The translations under genes and the position numbers were made by a program. From Filosporella fistucella (lineage: Eukaryota > Ascomycota > Leotiomycetes > Helotiales): a DNA stretch of 64,000 bases. The stretch spans positions 1,116,001-1,180,000 of the forward strand of contig JAQJZZ010000020.1 in the NCBI GenBank assembly GCA_030077755.1, in the 5' to 3' direction. This document shows positions 45,323 to 57,467 of the stretch, piece after piece; the stretch's first letter is position 1; each line of letters opens with the position of its first letter. Below the pieces are notes generated by a model. The model had not been told where the DNA came from. It was given only the letters and a program-made list of their open reading frames with translations, and searched no databases.

Positions 45323-46450
45323 TTACTCGGTTGGTTCTCTTGGTTCTCTTGGTTCCCTTTGCCCACCACCACCACGTCCTCCCCCTCGCTTTCCACCTCT
45401 CTGTCCACCACGCTGTCCCTTGTCCCCACCCTCTCCTCCTCCAGTTGCTGCCAAAGCATCCGACCCACCCATAGTAAGTGTTGCAGTTGCCAGCCTTTGT
45501 GAAAGGTCGATTTGAGTGCGGATAGTATTTGTTAGGTATGAAACAACAAGCACGTCTTGAATATGGTTGTTGAAATCTCGCTCAATATCCTGTGGGTCGA
45601 CTTTTGGCGCCAATGACAGAGCATTCATCAAGAATTGACCAAGTGCGTTTGATGGCTCCCTCTCTTCATCCAAAACCGAGCCCACATACTCGGATACTCT
45701 CTCCAAGAGGTCGATTGTTTGGTCAACAGCCCGCTCGAGGCCCTCAATGTCCGATACTACAGGTGCTGCACGGTTCTCACTATCTTTTGCTCCCGAGATC
45801 AATTCCAAACCACTCTTTTCAGCATCACTGTATCTGATTTCATAAGGAACCGGAATGAACAAGCAGCTTTCCGCTGCCCGCTCAGCGTTCACCCCAACAG
45901 GCGCACTGATATATGCTTTTGCGTCAATTTCTTTCCCGGCCTCGGTGGAAACAGTCAGATGCACAGCGGGGTGAGGGAATGTTCCTGTCTCAGGACTAGC
46001 GAAGAAGTTTTGGATTAAAGCACTGAAGCTGTTGAGGCTGAGGTCGGTAGTGTACCATCCCAGCAATATCTCTCTAGGATTCGCTTTCAGTTGTAATGCA
46101 AGCATATTTTTTTGGTATTCAACGTCGACTTCAACTTGGTCCTCATTTTCGGTGTGAGGAATCGCAAAACAGTTCCGTACTTCAACCTCCATGCCATCTT
46201 CTGAACGTACGCCTAGGAGGGCCCCAATCACTCTGGTGGACTGCGTATCGCGAATATCACGTCGTATAGCATGGTCCAGGATGGAGAACACAGCCTGTCT
46301 GTTGTCAGTAAGAGAATTTTCGAATCACAGGAGTTTGCATACTTGTGGTTGAATAATGACATTTAGAGGTGCGGTGGTGGGTTGCACACCAATAACAACT
46401 GGCGCGAGAGGACGCGCGAGATGCAAAAAGGTTTCAGTACCGACCGCCAT
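45323..46450 (-). CDS. Translation initiation factor eIF3 subunit F
   Basis: MPN-domain subunit of the eIF3 complex in the cytoplasm. Exons 46343-46450 and 45323-46294 (48-nt intron, phase 0) give 359 residues. The N-terminus [16 protein letters not shown], then [19 protein letters not shown] across the splice, begins the MPN domain. It continues through TRVIGALLG and ILLGWYTTD to about residue 180; the JAMM metal-binding pattern is incomplete, as expected for eIF3f. The C-terminal helical region includes [14 protein letters not shown]. It ends in an RGG-rich tail ([17 protein letters not shown]) and three REP units. Such a tail is common in filamentous fungi and probably binds RNA. Divergent from UTP25 with 404 bp between the ATGs. 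Confidence 0.93.
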
Positions 46451-46854
46451 GCTGGGCAGATTTTGGGATGCTGAAATCGTAGAGATCTGGAGAAGCTTGA
46501 AATGTCGTTGGCGGCCTCGAAATGCCCCGCGCGTCGCTGAAAATTGTGTGTGTATCGCTTACACGATAAGGCTCACGTGCTCTAGGTGGAAATGTGGTTC
46601 ATGCCAGTGAATTGCCTTTCTAGCACTGCTAATTTTGGTATTTAGTGTGGAAGAAATCAAACCTAGCTTTTTCACTTTCCCTCTATAGAATACGGACTTT
46701 TGGGCTTAAAATGGCCCCTTGGCGGACTGTCATTTGCAATTTTGTCTCTGAATGCTTTCCACACTAGCCGATAAGGACTTCGGGAAATTTATTTTTTGCC
46801 CTGTAATTTCTGGGAGCCTTGAAAATCCCAGCGCAATCCAATTATTTCACCAAG
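46451..46854. other. Divergent promoter, eIF3f / UTP25
   Basis: 404 bp between two translation/ribosome genes that are divergently transcribed, which would suit shared growth control. No known element was identified by eye. Confidence 0.5.
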
Positions 46855-49160
46855 ATGGCATTCCATGGTGCCCGAGGCGGCTCAAGAGGTCGCGTATCAA
46901 CATCTGGAGGCTTCAGAGGGCGCAGTGGGGGAAGAGGTGGAATTGGGGGAAGCTCAAGAGGTCGAGGTGGAGCAAGAGGTGGAAGAGGTGGAAGGGGACG
47001 AGGAAAGCCAATTTTTGACAGTGCCAGGATCGCTCAACAAATGGAGGAGTGAGTCGTATCTTGATAATTCCCCCTGTTACATTTAATTGAACTTCAGTAG
47101 TGAAGCGAGTGTGCATTCGGATTCGGACAGTCTTCCAGAGGACGAAGATCAAGAGGAGAGTGAGGATGATGATGATTCCTCTGGTGACGATGATCTGCAA
47201 CCAAATCCGACACGATCGTACGTTGCATTGATGCAGAGCTTCACGGCCGACATTACTCCTCAGGCGAAGCGAAGGAAATTGAATTATAAATCCGAGCAGC
47301 AGGGTGTGGAACTTGTCAATGAGTTGGAATTGAATATGGCAGACGATGATCAAGTCGAAGAGCCGGAAGAAGGGCCAGAAACAGCCACGGACGGGCTTCT
47401 AGAAGAGGAGGAGGATGATGATGATGATTTGGAGGATTCTTCCGATCCTTTCGAAGCTCATTTTGCTGATCCCGACGATAATGTCCTGGCCCGCAGGCTA
47501 AAGTGTCTGCAACTAAACCAATGGACAACGCAAAAAGTCCAAATGTCTAAGACAGAGAAGGCCGTTATTGGGGTGCCTCAATTGGAAATGAAGATTGAAG
47601 CCCCTACGACAGTCCTGGGTCCATCAGGTCTTAAGCTCAAACAAAAATTGGGTGCTGTAATGTCCAAGCAAAGACCCGTTTTTGAATCTGTTGAGAAATC
47701 ACTTTCCTCGACATTGTTTAGTTACCAGGATATGTTATACTGCGAGAGGACCACAGCAAATTCTGAACCCCTGAGGAGACTTGCCTGTCTCCATGCTATT
47801 AATCACGTTTTCAAGTAAGTCAGAAAGCATGTGGTGCGACTTACGCTTACAATTTCTTAGAACTCGAGATCGGGTTATAAAAAACAATGCTCGTCTTTCC
47901 AAAGAAGAGAATAGTGATGATCTAGAGCTACGAGATCAAGGTTTTACTCGACCGAAAGTTCTCATGCTGTTACCCACACGCGAATCATGTGTTAGAACGG
48001 TAAACATGATCACATCGTTGTGTGTACCCGAGCAACAGGAAAACAGGAAAAGATTCGAAGATTCCTATGTCGAAAAGGAGGAAAAATTCTCATCTGACAA
48101 AGCAGGGGATTTCCGGGAACTTTTCGGAGGTAACGACGATGACATGTTTCGACTAGGTCTGAAATTTACACGGAAAACAATGAAGTATTTTTCACAATTT
48201 TACAACTCTGACATTATTTTCGCAAGCCCGTTGGGTCTGCGAATGGCTCTCGAGGGTACAGAAAATAAGAAAGGTGATAGCGATTTCCTCAGCTCAATCG
48301 AAATTGTCATTGTCGATCAAGCCGACGCTCTTCTGATGCAAAATTGGGAACATGTCGAATATGTTTTCGAACATTTAAATCTACAACCGAAAGAAGCTCA
48401 TGGCTGCGATTTCAGCCGAGTCCGAAGCTGGTACTTGGATGACAACGCCAAACACTTTCGTCAGACCATAGCATTAGCAGCATTCAATACTCCCGAACTC
48501 AATACAATATTCTTCAATCAATCCAAGAATTGGGCAGGCAAAGTAAAAATCAGTTCTTCCTACCCAGGAGCCATTCAAGAATTAGGATTGAAAATCAAGC
48601 AAACGTTTTCTCGCCTGGATTCGCTTTCTTTTGCAGAAGATCCAGATTCAAGATTTACATACTTCACAACGGCAATCATCCCATCATTGACTCGACGAGC
48701 GAAGGATAGTACCGGGACAATTGTATTCATCCCTTCCTATCTAGACTTTGTCCGAGTAAGAAATTATTTCTCCACCTCGCCTACAACAAGCAGCCTATCG
48801 TTTGGAAGCATATCCGAATATACCACAGTTCAAGATGTAGCAAGAGCACGATCCCACTTCTTTAGTGGCCGACACAGCGTTCTGCTCTACACGGAACGAG
48901 CACACCATTTCAGGCGGTATCAGCTGCGAGGGGTGAAAAAAGTAATTATGTATGGATTGCCAGATAATCCTATCTTCTACAAGGAGATTGTGGGTGGTTA
49001 TCTAGGGAAAAGTGTAGAAGAAGGGAAATTAGAGCCTGGCGAGGGGACAGTAAGAGCATTATTTTCTAAATGGGATGTGTTGAAGCTTGAAAGGATAGTT
49101 GGCACAGAGCGTGTGGGAAAGATGATCAGAGAAAAGGGCGATACTTTTGATTTCTTGTAA
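46855..49160 (+). CDS. UTP25: U3 snoRNP-associated rRNA processing protein Utp25
   Basis: Nucleolar DEAD-box-like protein without ATPase motifs, needed for early cleavage of 18S pre-rRNA in the SSU processome. Exons 46855-47048, 47098-47814 and 47861-49160 give 736 residues. The first exon is almost all RGG repeats. A long acidic region follows ([15 protein letters not shown]). The conserved helicase-like core begins at [10 protein letters not shown] and includes [44 protein letters not shown] (degenerate box II) and [19 protein letters not shown], ending [13 protein letters not shown]. These match the Utp25/DEF family well. An RGG start is not part of yeast Utp25 and may be a lineage addition. 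Confidence 0.93.
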
Positions 49161-49656
49161 AGATACCACCTAGAGCTTGTTGAAATACAGTCCATTCCAC
49201 CACAGAACAGTACACCATAGCTAGCTTGAATTTCCAGGTGACGTCAACCAAACTCGGTGTTTGCCAAATTAGATATTTCAGTAAGAAGCAGTAGAGTTGC
49301 AGATGCATCGATCCTGCTCTATGGTGAGGCTTCTGGCTATGTGCTAGAGCTGAATAAAGACGTGGGATACTCGGACTTATGGAGAAGGACCCACTAGCCA
49401 GACCAATATCTACTCAATGTAGTGTAATACCTGCTCAATTTGTATATGATATTGGCTTCTTGAATGACTTTCTGTTTTCAAGACCTGCTGAAAATCGATA
49501 TGACCAACAATTTCAACCTTGAAGGATCATTTTCGTTCTCACTCAAAGGGGGAAAACATTCTTCCATTCAAATGGTGACATTTTAATACATCAACGCCTT
49601 CCCATGCCATCATGCTTGCTGTACAACATCTATATTACACACCATTTCCGACCCAT
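49161..49656. other. Convergent intergenic spacer
   Basis: About 500 bp between the stops of UTP25 and the bL17m gene. I see nothing beyond possible 3' UTR sequence. Confidence 0.5.
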
Positions 49657-50319
49657 CTACACCGGCCCACCCCACTTCCTCTCCTTCTTCACCTCCCCAC
49701 TCCTATCCTCCATCTCCAGCTTCCCAAGCGCATCCACCATCTTCTCTAGCGCCTCCTCTCCTCCCTTCCGGAACCGCGTAACCTTCCCAATATTCTTCTC
49801 CGTCAGACTGTTCCTCTCTAACCCTTCTGCTCGCTCCCGCGCAATCGTACGTGCGGTCATGGCAAACCGCATATCCTTTGGGCCGTCGACGAGCTCGAGA
49901 ATCGCAGAAGGTGCGTGGTCTTGTTTTAATGGTTCGATGCGTAGGACGCGTGTGTAGCCTCCTGGTCTGTCTGCGTAGCGCTCTCTTATGGGTCCGAAGA
50001 GCTTGGGGAGGAGTTCATGAGGTGTCTATCACATGGGATCAGCATTTCTATTTCGGACGTCCGTCTTTCACGCCTAAGCAGCTTCTTAAAAATAACCACG
50101 TACGTAGAAAATGCTTAGAGCCTTCCTCTTGCTAGCCTCCGTATTCTTCTTGCCCAGCGTAACTAATTTCTCTGCTAATCTCTGTGCTTCCTTCGCTTTT
50201 GGGAATGTAGTCATTATCGATTCGTGGGTAAAGAGGGAGGTGACAAGATTTCGGAGGAGGGCTTGTCTGTGAGAGGATTTGCGGCCCAGATGGCGGTATT
50301 TCAGGCGTGCGCCGGCCAT
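49657..50319 (-). CDS. MRPL8: Mitochondrial ribosomal protein bL17m
   Basis: Component of the mitochondrial large ribosomal subunit near the exit tunnel. Exons 50104-50319 and 49657-50025 (78-nt intron, phase 0) give 194 residues. The N-terminus MAGARLKYRHLGRKSSHR is the bacterial L17 signature, followed by ALLRNLVTSLFTHE and the AEKLVTLGKK helix. After the splice come TPHELLPKLFGPIRERY and the GGYTRVLRIE strand, with a C-terminal extension that is Lys/Glu-rich and usual in fungal bL17m. The start is the first ATG, and the basic start can serve as the import signal. Confidence 0.93.
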
Positions 50320-50863
50320 TGTGAGGTATCGATGCTATCTAGGTATCTAATTCGATTCCGGATATAGTAATGGCCAATGAGTAGCCCTTGGGGTTAGGCT
50401 GGGGAGGCAATGGATTGTTTTTGTCGTCGAGGTCGACCTAGCTCGTGCAGATATCAAAATTCGAGGTTCCGCGATTCTGTCTTGGCACTATGTCGCTTGC
50501 TGGCTACGTGCCCGTAACCCCTTTTACATGGAATCAACTTATCAGTGGGATATTATAGAACGCCAATCTCAACATTGGCTACATAGTCGTATCATGCTTT
50601 TCAGAATGTGCAGATCGGTAACATCAAGATAGATTCAGGTCACAGAACCAAGCATCGCCATCAAGTGTTTCATAACATTTTTGATTGGTTGATTGGCAAC
50701 AATAGCTTTGAAGACGGAACTTTTCATTTCTAGCCCTTGATATACTATCGACATTGTGGAAGACGTTGAATTAATACAGACACATATAGTGATAAAAGGT
50801 ATAATGTACTCGAACGTAAACAGTGAAATAAAAGATCCGAGAGAAGTTCGTCTGCCACTCCAT
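50320..50863. other. Intergenic spacer
   Basis: It holds the bL17m promoter and the 3' end of the phosphocholine cytidylyltransferase. No other feature seen. Confidence 0.5.
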
Positions 50864-52833
50864 CTATGCACCAGAGCTTTTTGAGTTCTCATCCATCAAA
50901 GCTTCAATTTGAGCATCCACCTGCTCCTCCTCCTTAGTGACTTCTCCTTCTGTTTGAACTTTGCCCTTTCTGCCTCGTGGTGGCGAGCGTTCATCACTAT
51001 CTTCTTCACTACTGTCACTTCCATGTTGACTATCACGGCCCGTTTGTCTCGACCTCGTCATCCAAGATCGAACGCCACCAATCAATCCTAGCACACATTA
51101 ATTACTAAACCAAGAAAGCTTGAAGGGAATATTCTCACCTAATGAGTATCCAGTGGCAAAGTCACTGCCAGGCCCTGGAGAATGGCCTCTAGGAATCTCC
51201 AGACGCTTGCTCAGGTGTGAAAGAGCAGATGGACTGGTGAGAGTGTCACCCTTCCCAGACTCATCATAACTTGCCATCCGAGCAGGGCTGCCAGGGCGGC
51301 TTTGCCAGAAGTTGCGGAGTTCCTTTCCAAGCTCTTGTCCACTATGACGGATTAGCACGGTCTCTCTAGAGTTCTTTCTGCAGAGCACGAACGTTGTGGT
51401 CCAGTTGCCTAAATTATTGTTAGTAATGTTGTCCGAGAAGAATGACCTCGAAGAAAAACTTACTGCGAATAGCCTCCCTCATCTCTGAAACATGGCGTTT
51501 CAAGTCTAGCTCGTTCTTCTTCAACCAACTGACATTGAGTTCTTGTCTCGAAGTGCCTCTAGAGAATTGTCTGGAAATACTACAAAGTGTTAGTAAGTTT
51601 TTTGTGAAATTATTGCCTTTGAATATCTCTTCGAACTGGCGCTGATAGTTGGAAAAAATGGAAACATACTATTTCTCATAGTCCCGGACAATCTTAGTGA
51701 TGATTCCAGTTGTTGAAACACCTGATAATTTGTCAGATTCTGCCATATACCGAAACGGTCATTTCTGAAACTAACCTTCAGTTCTTTGTGTGACAAGAAA
51801 CATGCCTAGGCACCAAAGTCAGCGTCAAGGCCACTGCCAGGATTATGCTAGTTGCGTGTTTTGGTAGCCAGCGTGTGGGACCTCCACAAACTTACCAGCT
51901 TCCTTGATCGGTTTGTAGATGTCGTCTCCTTCATCAGCACCATATGGTAGATCGTCGTGAGCTACATATTGAATGTCATGCTCCTTGAGAAATTGAGGTG
52001 TTACGATCCAAGGGCAATCCTAAACCAGAATTAGAAAATTGTTGAGACTTATGTGTGGAGTAGTCCAATGCGGTCGCAGTAGCTATCATCCCAGCAATGG
52101 AGATAGAGCTCAATCAATTTACCTCAATAACCTCGTCAACCCATTTACAGTGTCTGACAGTCTCTGCACGTTCTTTTCCAGAAAGTACCGTCAGACCTTT
52201 GCGCTTGTGTGTCTCCTTATCACCTGTAACACCAACAATCAAGGTAACATCTGGGAAAGCTTTCTTTGCTTGCTCGAGTTGGCGCATGTGTCTAATTCGA
52301 ATTAACCTCCATCAATCTCAACATTGGCGGCAGACATACCCAAGATGGAACAGATCAAACACTCCATCAGCATAAACGCGAACGGGTTTGCCGACTGGTG
52401 GTGGATTGGTCTTATAGCCCACCGGATCTGTGAGTTTGCCAATTGGCGGTGGTGCCATCGACTCGGGTTTCTCATCATCATCCTCTTTCGAGATGCTCTT
52501 ACGCCCCTTTCGTCCAATTCGGTTGGCAATATCTGTGCTACCTTCAGTGGTATCAGATGGCTCGCCAGGATCCTGCGGATTGTCCGATCCATTGGGAATC
52601 TTCTCGTGGGTCGATGATCGTAATCTTTTGGCAGGAGGGTTCGTTGAGTCAATCGAATTGCCCTTCTTGCTATACAAACTGCCTGATTCAGGAGCTGTAG
52701 ACTCGCCCTCTTCCCCGGAAGCATCTCGGGATGAAGGCTGTAATTGATCCATTGCCGATGTGGTCTTGACTGATGGCAGAGTGGAAGTCCTTTTCCGCTT
52801 ACCGGCACTCGAAGCTGACGATGGTGAGGACAT
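50864..52833 (-). CDS. PCT1: Choline-phosphate cytidylyltransferase
   Basis: Rate-limiting enzyme of the CDP-choline (Kennedy) pathway: CTP + phosphocholine to CDP-choline, at nuclear and ER membranes. Eight exons: 52340-52833, 52123-52291, 51896-52019, 51776-51805 (30 nt), 51670-51721, 51464-51579, 51139-51408 and 50864-51087; 492 residues. A disordered N-terminus with basic KRKR precedes the catalytic fold: [15 protein letters not shown] holds the HxGH CTP motif (across intron 1), then KETHKRKG. The signature RTEGVSTT is split by introns 4 and 5, partly on the 30-nt exon. The amphipathic membrane-binding helix (M domain) is expected around residues 330-370. A Ser/Pro-rich, probably phosphorylated tail ends the protein. 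All eight exon phases agree. Confidence 0.93.
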
Positions 52834-54046
52834 TTTGGTATAGTGGGGGATGTTGTATAAACCAAGGCACGGTATTGTTGATGGTGACGCAGGTTTATCG
52901 GGGCGAAAGCAGGTTAAGGAGTTGTGGTCGATGAACAAACAAGTGGGCAGGACACAGTGGTGGTGAGAGCTCCTGATTTAATAAATTTTGACAAGGGGTT
53001 GGCAGGGGTTGGAACATATGGCATTCGACGCGACTTTATCGAAAGTGAACAAGTTTCCCAATGGAGAATTAATTTTTTGGGGGCAAAACCGATGAGACAA
53101 TGGCTTCTGGTGGCTATGATCCTCTTGTCTGTTGACATGTGTATTCAAATTCAAAAATCAAGACTTTCCCTAGTTTCTAGCTGGCCCGATTCTCACAGGA
53201 CAGGTTTATGTCTCACAGCGTCATAGTCGCGTCGGCGCAGGCACGTGTGACGCTAGTAAATCTCAACGAGCGAGGCTGACAAGGCTGAGTGTGTCGATCC
53301 CTTTGTTACTTCCCCTAGGTCGAGGAAACCAATGTTTCCGACTTTTGTTGTCTGACATGTGGGCTAAAGAAACTCATCAACCCTTCACAGTTGATGTGTT
53401 TGCATGACCCCACCATTCCGTTAACAAGCTCTTCGAGAGATATCAAAAACACGTCTGGGCGTGGATCCGTCGCTTCAGCAGAATCAGTTCAGGTAGGAGG
53501 AAAGTCGGGTCAATTAAGTCAAAGAAAAATCTTCACTTCCAGACGTTTATAAATCACCATACACAAAGGCATGGATTCCAGGTATCAATTGCTTCTTTCA
53601 GCGCAACGCAATGCCGGTCTTATTCTAGGGACCGTTGCTTCCATTTCGAGATTCTGTGATGCAAATAAAGAAAAGAACTAAGCATAAACCCGCTGCGTGA
53701 TGGAGATCATAATTCAGGAAATGAAATGACGAGGCCCTTCCACTGTAGAATTCCATGTGTAACTGCAAAGTGAGGAACGTGGCAGCATCCCTTCATGATG
53801 TTTGTTGTATCGACTTCAGCATCTTTCATGAAGCTCGGAAGTCATGAGAGAAGCGATCATGAAACCATATTCACATATCGCCATAAGCACAAACCTGCAG
53901 TAGCTTCTTATCCAGGATTGGGTGTAAAATAGACAGAAGTCTAAGAACACCATGCCCCCAAAGAGCCAGCATAGGTATAGACCGAATCCGAGAAACCCCC
54001 ACTTGAATATAAACCAATTCCATCTTCATTGAAATGGATGTTTGTT
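52834..54046. other. Intergenic, promoter of PCT1 and 3' side of PP2C
   Basis: About 1.2 kb without a gene I can support. It should contain the PCT1 promoter (upstream of 52833) and the PP2C 3' UTR. No inositol/choline element could be confirmed by eye. Confidence 0.5.
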
Positions 54047-55909
54047 TTACTTTGTTTTCGTAGCGGACTCGTCCTTGCTCTCTGCATGAGAGTTTGATTT
54101 TGGAAGAGTTCCATCTACTGCTGCTTTGTACTCAGGCTCCGAGGCACCGGTCTTCTCCGGGATAGTGGTGTCCTTGGTGCTCGTGACTTGTCCCTTGTGA
54201 ACCTGGCTTGCTAGATCCCTATCTTCCTCGCTGCGGTCGAACATCTCAGTATCGTCAGAATCAGTCAAAATTTCCGTTCCATCGCCGAGGAGAATGATCC
54301 TTCCACCACGTTGATTGCCGAAGCCCTTTCCTTTCTGGTCCATCCCTTCGTGCTCAAAGGCGCTGTCGCTGTCGTCGAAGTTGTGGTGTACACCTGGGCC
54401 ACGAAATTCAGCTTTATCACGTATCAGCTCTGTTTGCCCACAACATATAAAAGAAATACTTGCCATACTCTGGAGGCGCACAAGGGCCATCTCCATTAGC
54501 GACCCGCTTTGCAATTTCGTCATACCATGCTTCTTGGCTCTTGCCATGCAATAAACCAACGATAACCATGGTCATGTTATCACATCCTACTCCGCCAGTC
54601 TCAGAATTTGATGCAAGACAATTGTCCATCATGTTCTCGCAAATTTTGTCGAGATCTTGCTTTGCAGCAATTCCTCTTCGAACGAATTCTACGACTGCTT
54701 GAGATGACTGGCAATCCCAGATGCCTGTGCAAGTCAGTATCTATCCCGAAACGTGGCGTGAGCCGTCTCACCATCACAAGCGACAACGAGAAATTCATCA
54801 TCGTCGGAAATGTCGTGGACAGTAACATCCGGAAATGCTGTCACAATCTGTTGCTCCGGTGCAAGTTCAGCGCTCTTCTTGAACTCAAAGTCACCGATAG
54901 CTCTTGAGAGTGCAAGGTTTCCATTAACACGTCCGAAATCAACAAAGCCTCCTGCAGCGGTAATTCGTGCCTTTTCACCTGGAGTATGCATTAGTTGACA
55001 TTCAAAATGGGACATCAATTACATACCCTCGTTTTGCGGCTTGTGATCAAAGGAGAGAGGCTTTGCACGGCCCTTGACTCCCAAAACACTTCGAGAATCT
55101 CCTGCGTTACCCTACACACATCAGCGGATGTAACCCACATGCTAGAAGTCACAACATACCACATAAATCTTGGAGGATGAAACGATGGCCACTGAAGCGG
55201 TGCAACCGGAAACTTCGTCCTCGTACCGTGGGTCTGCAAAGCACGAGTCAGTTTCCACTCCCACCATCTCATTCAAATATGCTAACCGTTCAAGATTGCC
55301 CGGTCTGTAGCAAGAAACCCATCCTTCAACGCTTGCTCGATGTCGCCTTTCTTGAAAGCATCTTGTTTTGCAACGATTCCGTGTATATTATCCCCAGCAA
55401 AGAGGGCAACTTTGTCTCCTCCATGTCCATCATACACTCCAAAGAAAGAGAGCCTAGATTCCGGTCCAGCGGGCTTCGATGTCTTGCCGTCCTCAGCCAG
55501 GCTTTGTAGATCGAGAATAGCAGCGTGAGCATCCTCCATGCTAATACGCCATCCCTGCATAGAAGATACACCGAAGATCAATCTTTCATCACCACCAGTC
55601 GCAGAGGTCTGAAAGGATAAAGTGTCAGCAGAAGTTAAGACAGAGGCAGTTGGCAACAGATGCTTGCGCCACGCATTTTGTCAAAGAGACATGATGGCCT
55701 TGAAGGAACAGGCAAGAATTTTGCTATTCATAGTGGACATATTAGATGAAAGCCGCATGCAGACAGCCTTGCGGGCTGATGCGCACATCAAGTCGACGCC
55801 GAGCTTGAAAACCTGCGCAAACTGTCGATGACTGACAGATGACGCTCAAGGGAGGAAATATAGCACAGCATACCTTCTCGACCACCGGCTCAGATAAAGT
55901 CTGACCCAT
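54047..55909 (-). CDS. PTC2: PP2C-type Ser/Thr phosphatase (Ptc2/Ptc3-like)
   Basis: Metal-dependent phosphatase; yeast Ptc2/3 switch off stress MAP kinase and DNA-damage checkpoint signalling. Seven exons: 55874-55909, 55287-55608, 55160-55233, 55027-55111, 54772-54978, 54464-54724 and 54047-54411; 449 residues. Starting MGQTLSEP, Gly2 is a myristoylation candidate. Motifs in order: [19 protein letters not shown] (metal Asp), [34 protein letters not shown] and GCDNMTM. After the catalytic domain come [16 protein letters not shown] and an acidic Ser-rich tail. The sixth intron uses a GC donor (GCAAGT) and is needed to reach that tail motif. The first intron is 265 nt, longer than the rest. 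Confidence 0.93.
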
Positions 55910-57467
55910 ATTGACAGACTACCAGAACCTCTCTACCTGCGCACGGGAGCAAGTACAGAGCTTTTCGTCTTTGCCGTGTGTAGTAAAAAAAGGAAGGTTG
56001 TGCGGGGTAAGTCGCGTGGAAAGGAAGCTGAGAGATAGCAGGATGATTATCTGATCAACCGCATAGGAATTGTTCGGATATCTGTGGGAGTGTCGCGTGG
56101 TCAGGGGAATCAACAGAAGTTGGAAAGAATCAAAATATGACGACGAGAGATGCTATTGCAATTCCTGGCTGTAGGTAGAATGGCGCCGTGGAGGGACGGG
56201 CTAGCGCCTCGCTTCCGGAGTTCCGCCTGGGATTCAAGGCGCCCAGGATTCAATTTCAGGAACTGTTGACGGAAATGGAAGTCGCGTTCGGGATCAGCAG
56301 GCAGAGTGACGACTTCACGTTTGGAGAGCAGATAGGTAGATAGTGAAATGTTCGAACGAGGCTTGGACGCGGAGTGGAAGAATTTTTCACAGTCATCATG
56401 GCGGGTGCTGGTGGTGGTTGTGTTGCACAGAGATTTCCTTGGCTGAATATGCGGAATATGGGGCAAGATGTTCATTCAGTGGCTGTGTTCGACTTTTCCG
56501 GACAGCGACAAAGGGGAGTGGAGGGGCTCGGGGCTCGAGGGGCTATTCGAGGGGAGAGGCGAGAGAAGGAGGCCTGAGGTGGGCCAAAGCCATAGCCAGA
56601 GCCAGGCCCCAGTACGTGATGCATTAGTGGACGGGACCCTGATTATCTGCTCTGCCCGGCTCCGCCATGAGAAGTGGGAGCGAAGCGGAGTAGCTGATAC
56701 CAGCAGAACTTTTCTATCTACAATGTAGCCATGCTTTCTACACGGTGTTCGCCTCACAGTCAGGACTACAGAAGGTCATATCATGTACATCTACATCTAC
56801 ATACCAAAGCCTGCGATGTGGTGGGGTGAGTGCTGGGTCTCGCAGGCAAGTTGTGGCGTCAGATGCACGAAGCTGATGCGCACAGCACTGCAGCTGCTGT
56901 AAGTGGAGGGGGAGATGTGAGCTTGTTCTGTAAGCCGGGTTACTCGTTCCTCCCTCGACTCTACTGCGTCATTTAATGAGGCCTTCAACAGGTCCAGGCC
57001 ATCCTTGCAACCATCCACGCTCCCTCAGCTCAGGGTATAGATACCTACAGTACTCTGGGGCGCAGGGCACACTGTGTTTTCAGGCTGTTTTATCCTTTTA
57101 CCGGTATGCAATGTAATACTAACACGACGGTATCAGGATTCCTAAAGTAGGCATGAAGCACAAGACAATTTTCCTCTTATCGTTGGAGGCACAGCCAATG
57201 CCTTGAAAGCTTGACGGATACCACTACAATGCATGCTGCACGTAAAGAACGCTCGGATCAGAATAAAGCCTACCTTACCATCACCAATAAACATGGTTCG
57301 AGAGGACCCAACGTCTGGACAAGGCGATCAACAACAAGCAGCTTTTTTAAAACGGACAGAGCTCCCAAGCTAAATAGATGTGCTCAAATACCTTTACAAT
57401 ATCTATGTCTACCTTAATCTATTCTATCAAAAACTATCCTTCCAAGAAGCCAACACACACAATTCTT
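55910..57467. other. Intergenic, upstream of the PP2C gene
   Basis: About 1.56 kb. A 121-codon minus frame at 56110-56475 and GC-rich plus frames near 56340-56630 show no family features. It most likely holds the PP2C promoter and leader and the 3' UTR of the AXL2-like gene. Confidence 0.5.
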
